Source of the DNA: an uncultured Sutterella sp.
GTDB lineage: Bacteria; Pseudomonadota; Gammaproteobacteria; Burkholderiales; Burkholderiaceae_F
Assembly: GCA_900754475.1 (NCBI GenBank)
Contig: CAAECY010000126.1
Coordinates: 1 to 5,902, forward strand
Length of the DNA: 5,902 nucleotides
Direction of reading: 5' to 3'
Under the pieces are notes generated by a model. It was not told where the DNA came from and made no database searches. It was given only the letters and a program-made list of their open reading frames with translations. Position numbers and translations under genes: made by a program. Shown piece after piece: positions 5,128 to 5,902 of the stretch. Position 1 is the stretch's first letter. Every line of letters begins with the position of its first letter.

Positions 5128-5841
5128 ATGACCTCTCCCGAGAAGCTTTCCGTTCTTTTACCTGTCTACAACACGCGCTCCGATTGGTTGAGCATTGCGA
5201 TCGAGTCCGTTCTGAATCAGACGCACCGAGACTTCGAACTGTTGCTTCTCAACGACGGCTCGACGGACCCCGATACCCTTGCGACGCTCGCCGCCTTCGA
5301 AAAGGCCGACGATCGGGTGCGGCTGATCCACAACCTCGAAAACATGGGCCTTGCCAAAACGCTCAATCGGGGCTTAACGCTTGCGCGCTACGACTGGGTT
5401 GCCCGCATGGACGGTGACGACATTGCCGAACCGCAACGTTTTGAGAGGCAACTGGCTTATCTAAGGGCGCATCCCGATATTTCCATCCTTGGCTCGGATC
5501 TCAGGACTTTTGGCGACAAACAAGAGATTTTTCACTATGCCGAACGTCATGAGGACATCACCACATCCATGCTTTGGGGATGTAGCATCCCTCATCCTAC
5601 GGTTATGTACCGTAAAGCCGCTATCCTTGCGGCCGGCGGATACCCGACGGACTATCCGAACGCAGAAGACTACGCGCTCTGGTCGAAGATCGTCTCCCAT
5701 CACCCCGATGTGCGGTTCGCCATCGTTCCGGAGGTGCTCTTCAACTACCGCGTGACGTTAAGCCGTCCCGAGTACTATGCAGTTCAGCAAGAGAGTACGG
5801 CGCGAATCAAAGAAACGCTATTAACGCGGCTTAGATTTTAG
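5128..5841 (+). CDS. Family 2 glycosyltransferase
   Basis: The predicted enzyme moves a sugar from a nucleotide-sugar donor to a glycan or lipid acceptor at the cytoplasmic side, most likely for lipopolysaccharide or another surface polysaccharide; donor and acceptor cannot be told. The GT-A fold is complete in 237 residues: KLSVLLPVYN (6-15), SVLNQTHRDFELLLLNDGSTD (27-47), the metal-binding MDGDD (94-98) and the probable catalytic base in AEDYALW (179-185). There is no membrane helix. ATG 5128 lies 3 bp after the zapA stop without a visible ribosome binding site, suggesting translational coupling. GC is lower than in its neighbours (31/60 in 5461-5520 and 28/60 in 5521-5580, against 48/60 in 4861-4920 of zapA), hinting at later acquisition. 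A glycosyltransferase directly behind zapA is unusual. Confidence 0.9.
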   Translation: MTSPEKLSVLLPVYNTRSDWLSIAIESVLNQTHRDFELLLLNDGSTDPDTLATLAAFEKADDRVRLIHNLENMGLAKTLNRGLTLARYDWVARMDGDDIAEPQRFERQLAYLRAHPDISILGSDLRTFGDKQEIFHYAERHEDITTSMLWGCSIPHPTVMYRKAAILAAGGYPTDYPNAEDYALWSKIVSHHPDVRFAIVPEVLFNYRVTLSRPEYYAVQQESTARIKETLLTRLRF

Positions 5842-5869
5842 TGACATTTCGTCGAAATTGTGGTACAAT
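5841..5869 (+). promoter_or_regulatory. Extended -10 promoter of the last gene
   Basis: GTGACA (5841-5846), whose first base is the last base of the glycosyltransferase stop, and TACAAT (5864-5869) are 17 bp apart; TG at 5861-5862 makes an extended -10. Each box differs from consensus at one position. Transcription should start at about 5876-5877, which coincides with the ATG of the next reading frame. Confidence 0.75.
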
Positions 5870-5875
5870 TGTACC
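5856..5875. promoter_or_regulatory. Palindromic operator over the -10 box
   Basis: GGTACAATTGTACC (5862-5875) is a perfect 14-bp palindrome covering the whole -10. AATTGT at 5856-5861 recurs at 5867-5872, 11 bp on, and pairs as an inverted repeat with ACAATT at 5865-5870. Half-sites about one helical turn apart in a promoter are typical of ribbon-helix-helix autorepressors. That a protein binds here is inference. Confidence 0.6.
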
Positions 5876-5876
5876 T

Positions 5877-5902
5877 ATGAGTACGAAGACTGAAAAACTT
5901 GA
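5877..5902 (+). CDS. Start of a small gene, possible antitoxin (cut by window edge)
   Basis: Only eight codons are visible, reading MSTKTEKL, after the extended -10 promoter. No Shine-Dalgarno sequence lies between the promoter and ATG 5877, and the expected transcription start is at or one base from the A of the ATG, so the message would be leaderless or nearly so. The N-terminus, together with a palindromic operator on the promoter, resembles that of ribbon-helix-helix antitoxins such as the DUF1778/TacA or RelB/DinJ groups, but eight residues cannot establish a family. A start further right is possible. Confidence 0.45.

Overview
The window looks like ordinary chromosome of a betaproteobacterium. 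Coding density is high, GC is well above 60% over most of its length, and every protein recognised has its closest-looking relatives in Burkholderiales. A gut-associated Sutterellaceae-type genome is my best guess, but that rests on general resemblance, not on a search.

Left part (1-2971): a 5' portion of a lytic murein transglycosylase gene (mltD, minus strand, running off the left edge) is divergent from a YafS-like SAM-dependent methyltransferase gene, followed by rnhA (RNase HI). This is a reduced form of the enterobacterial mltD-gloB-yafS-rnhA-dnaQ neighbourhood: gloB is not between mltD and the methyltransferase gene, and dnaQ does not follow rnhA. The rnhA leader is a C/A-rich, nearly T-free stretch carrying three AACGCAC repeats.

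Middle part (2972-3827): a single tRNA-Val(CAC) gene with its own promoter and terminator. Next come a second, probably bidirectional terminator and fur on the minus strand. fur and bamE are divergent across 97 bp that holds a perfect 6-bp inverted repeat over the probable fur -35.

Right part (3828-5841): bamE (outer-membrane assembly lipoprotein), a 69-residue coiled-coil ZapB-like protein, an unusually long ZapA and a family 2 glycosyltransferase all run on the plus strand with short gaps. They plausibly form one transcript linking envelope assembly, cell division and surface glycan synthesis. GC falls to about half in the glycosyltransferase gene.

Right edge (5841-5902): a strong extended -10 promoter overlaps a perfect 14-bp palindrome, and a new reading frame (MSTKTEKL...) begins right at the expected transcription start. 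This architecture suggests an autorepressed small regulator, quite possibly the antitoxin of a type II toxin-antitoxin module whose body lies outside the window. It is the least ordinary signal here. I found no CRISPR array, insertion sequence, phage gene or clearly new multi-gene system.
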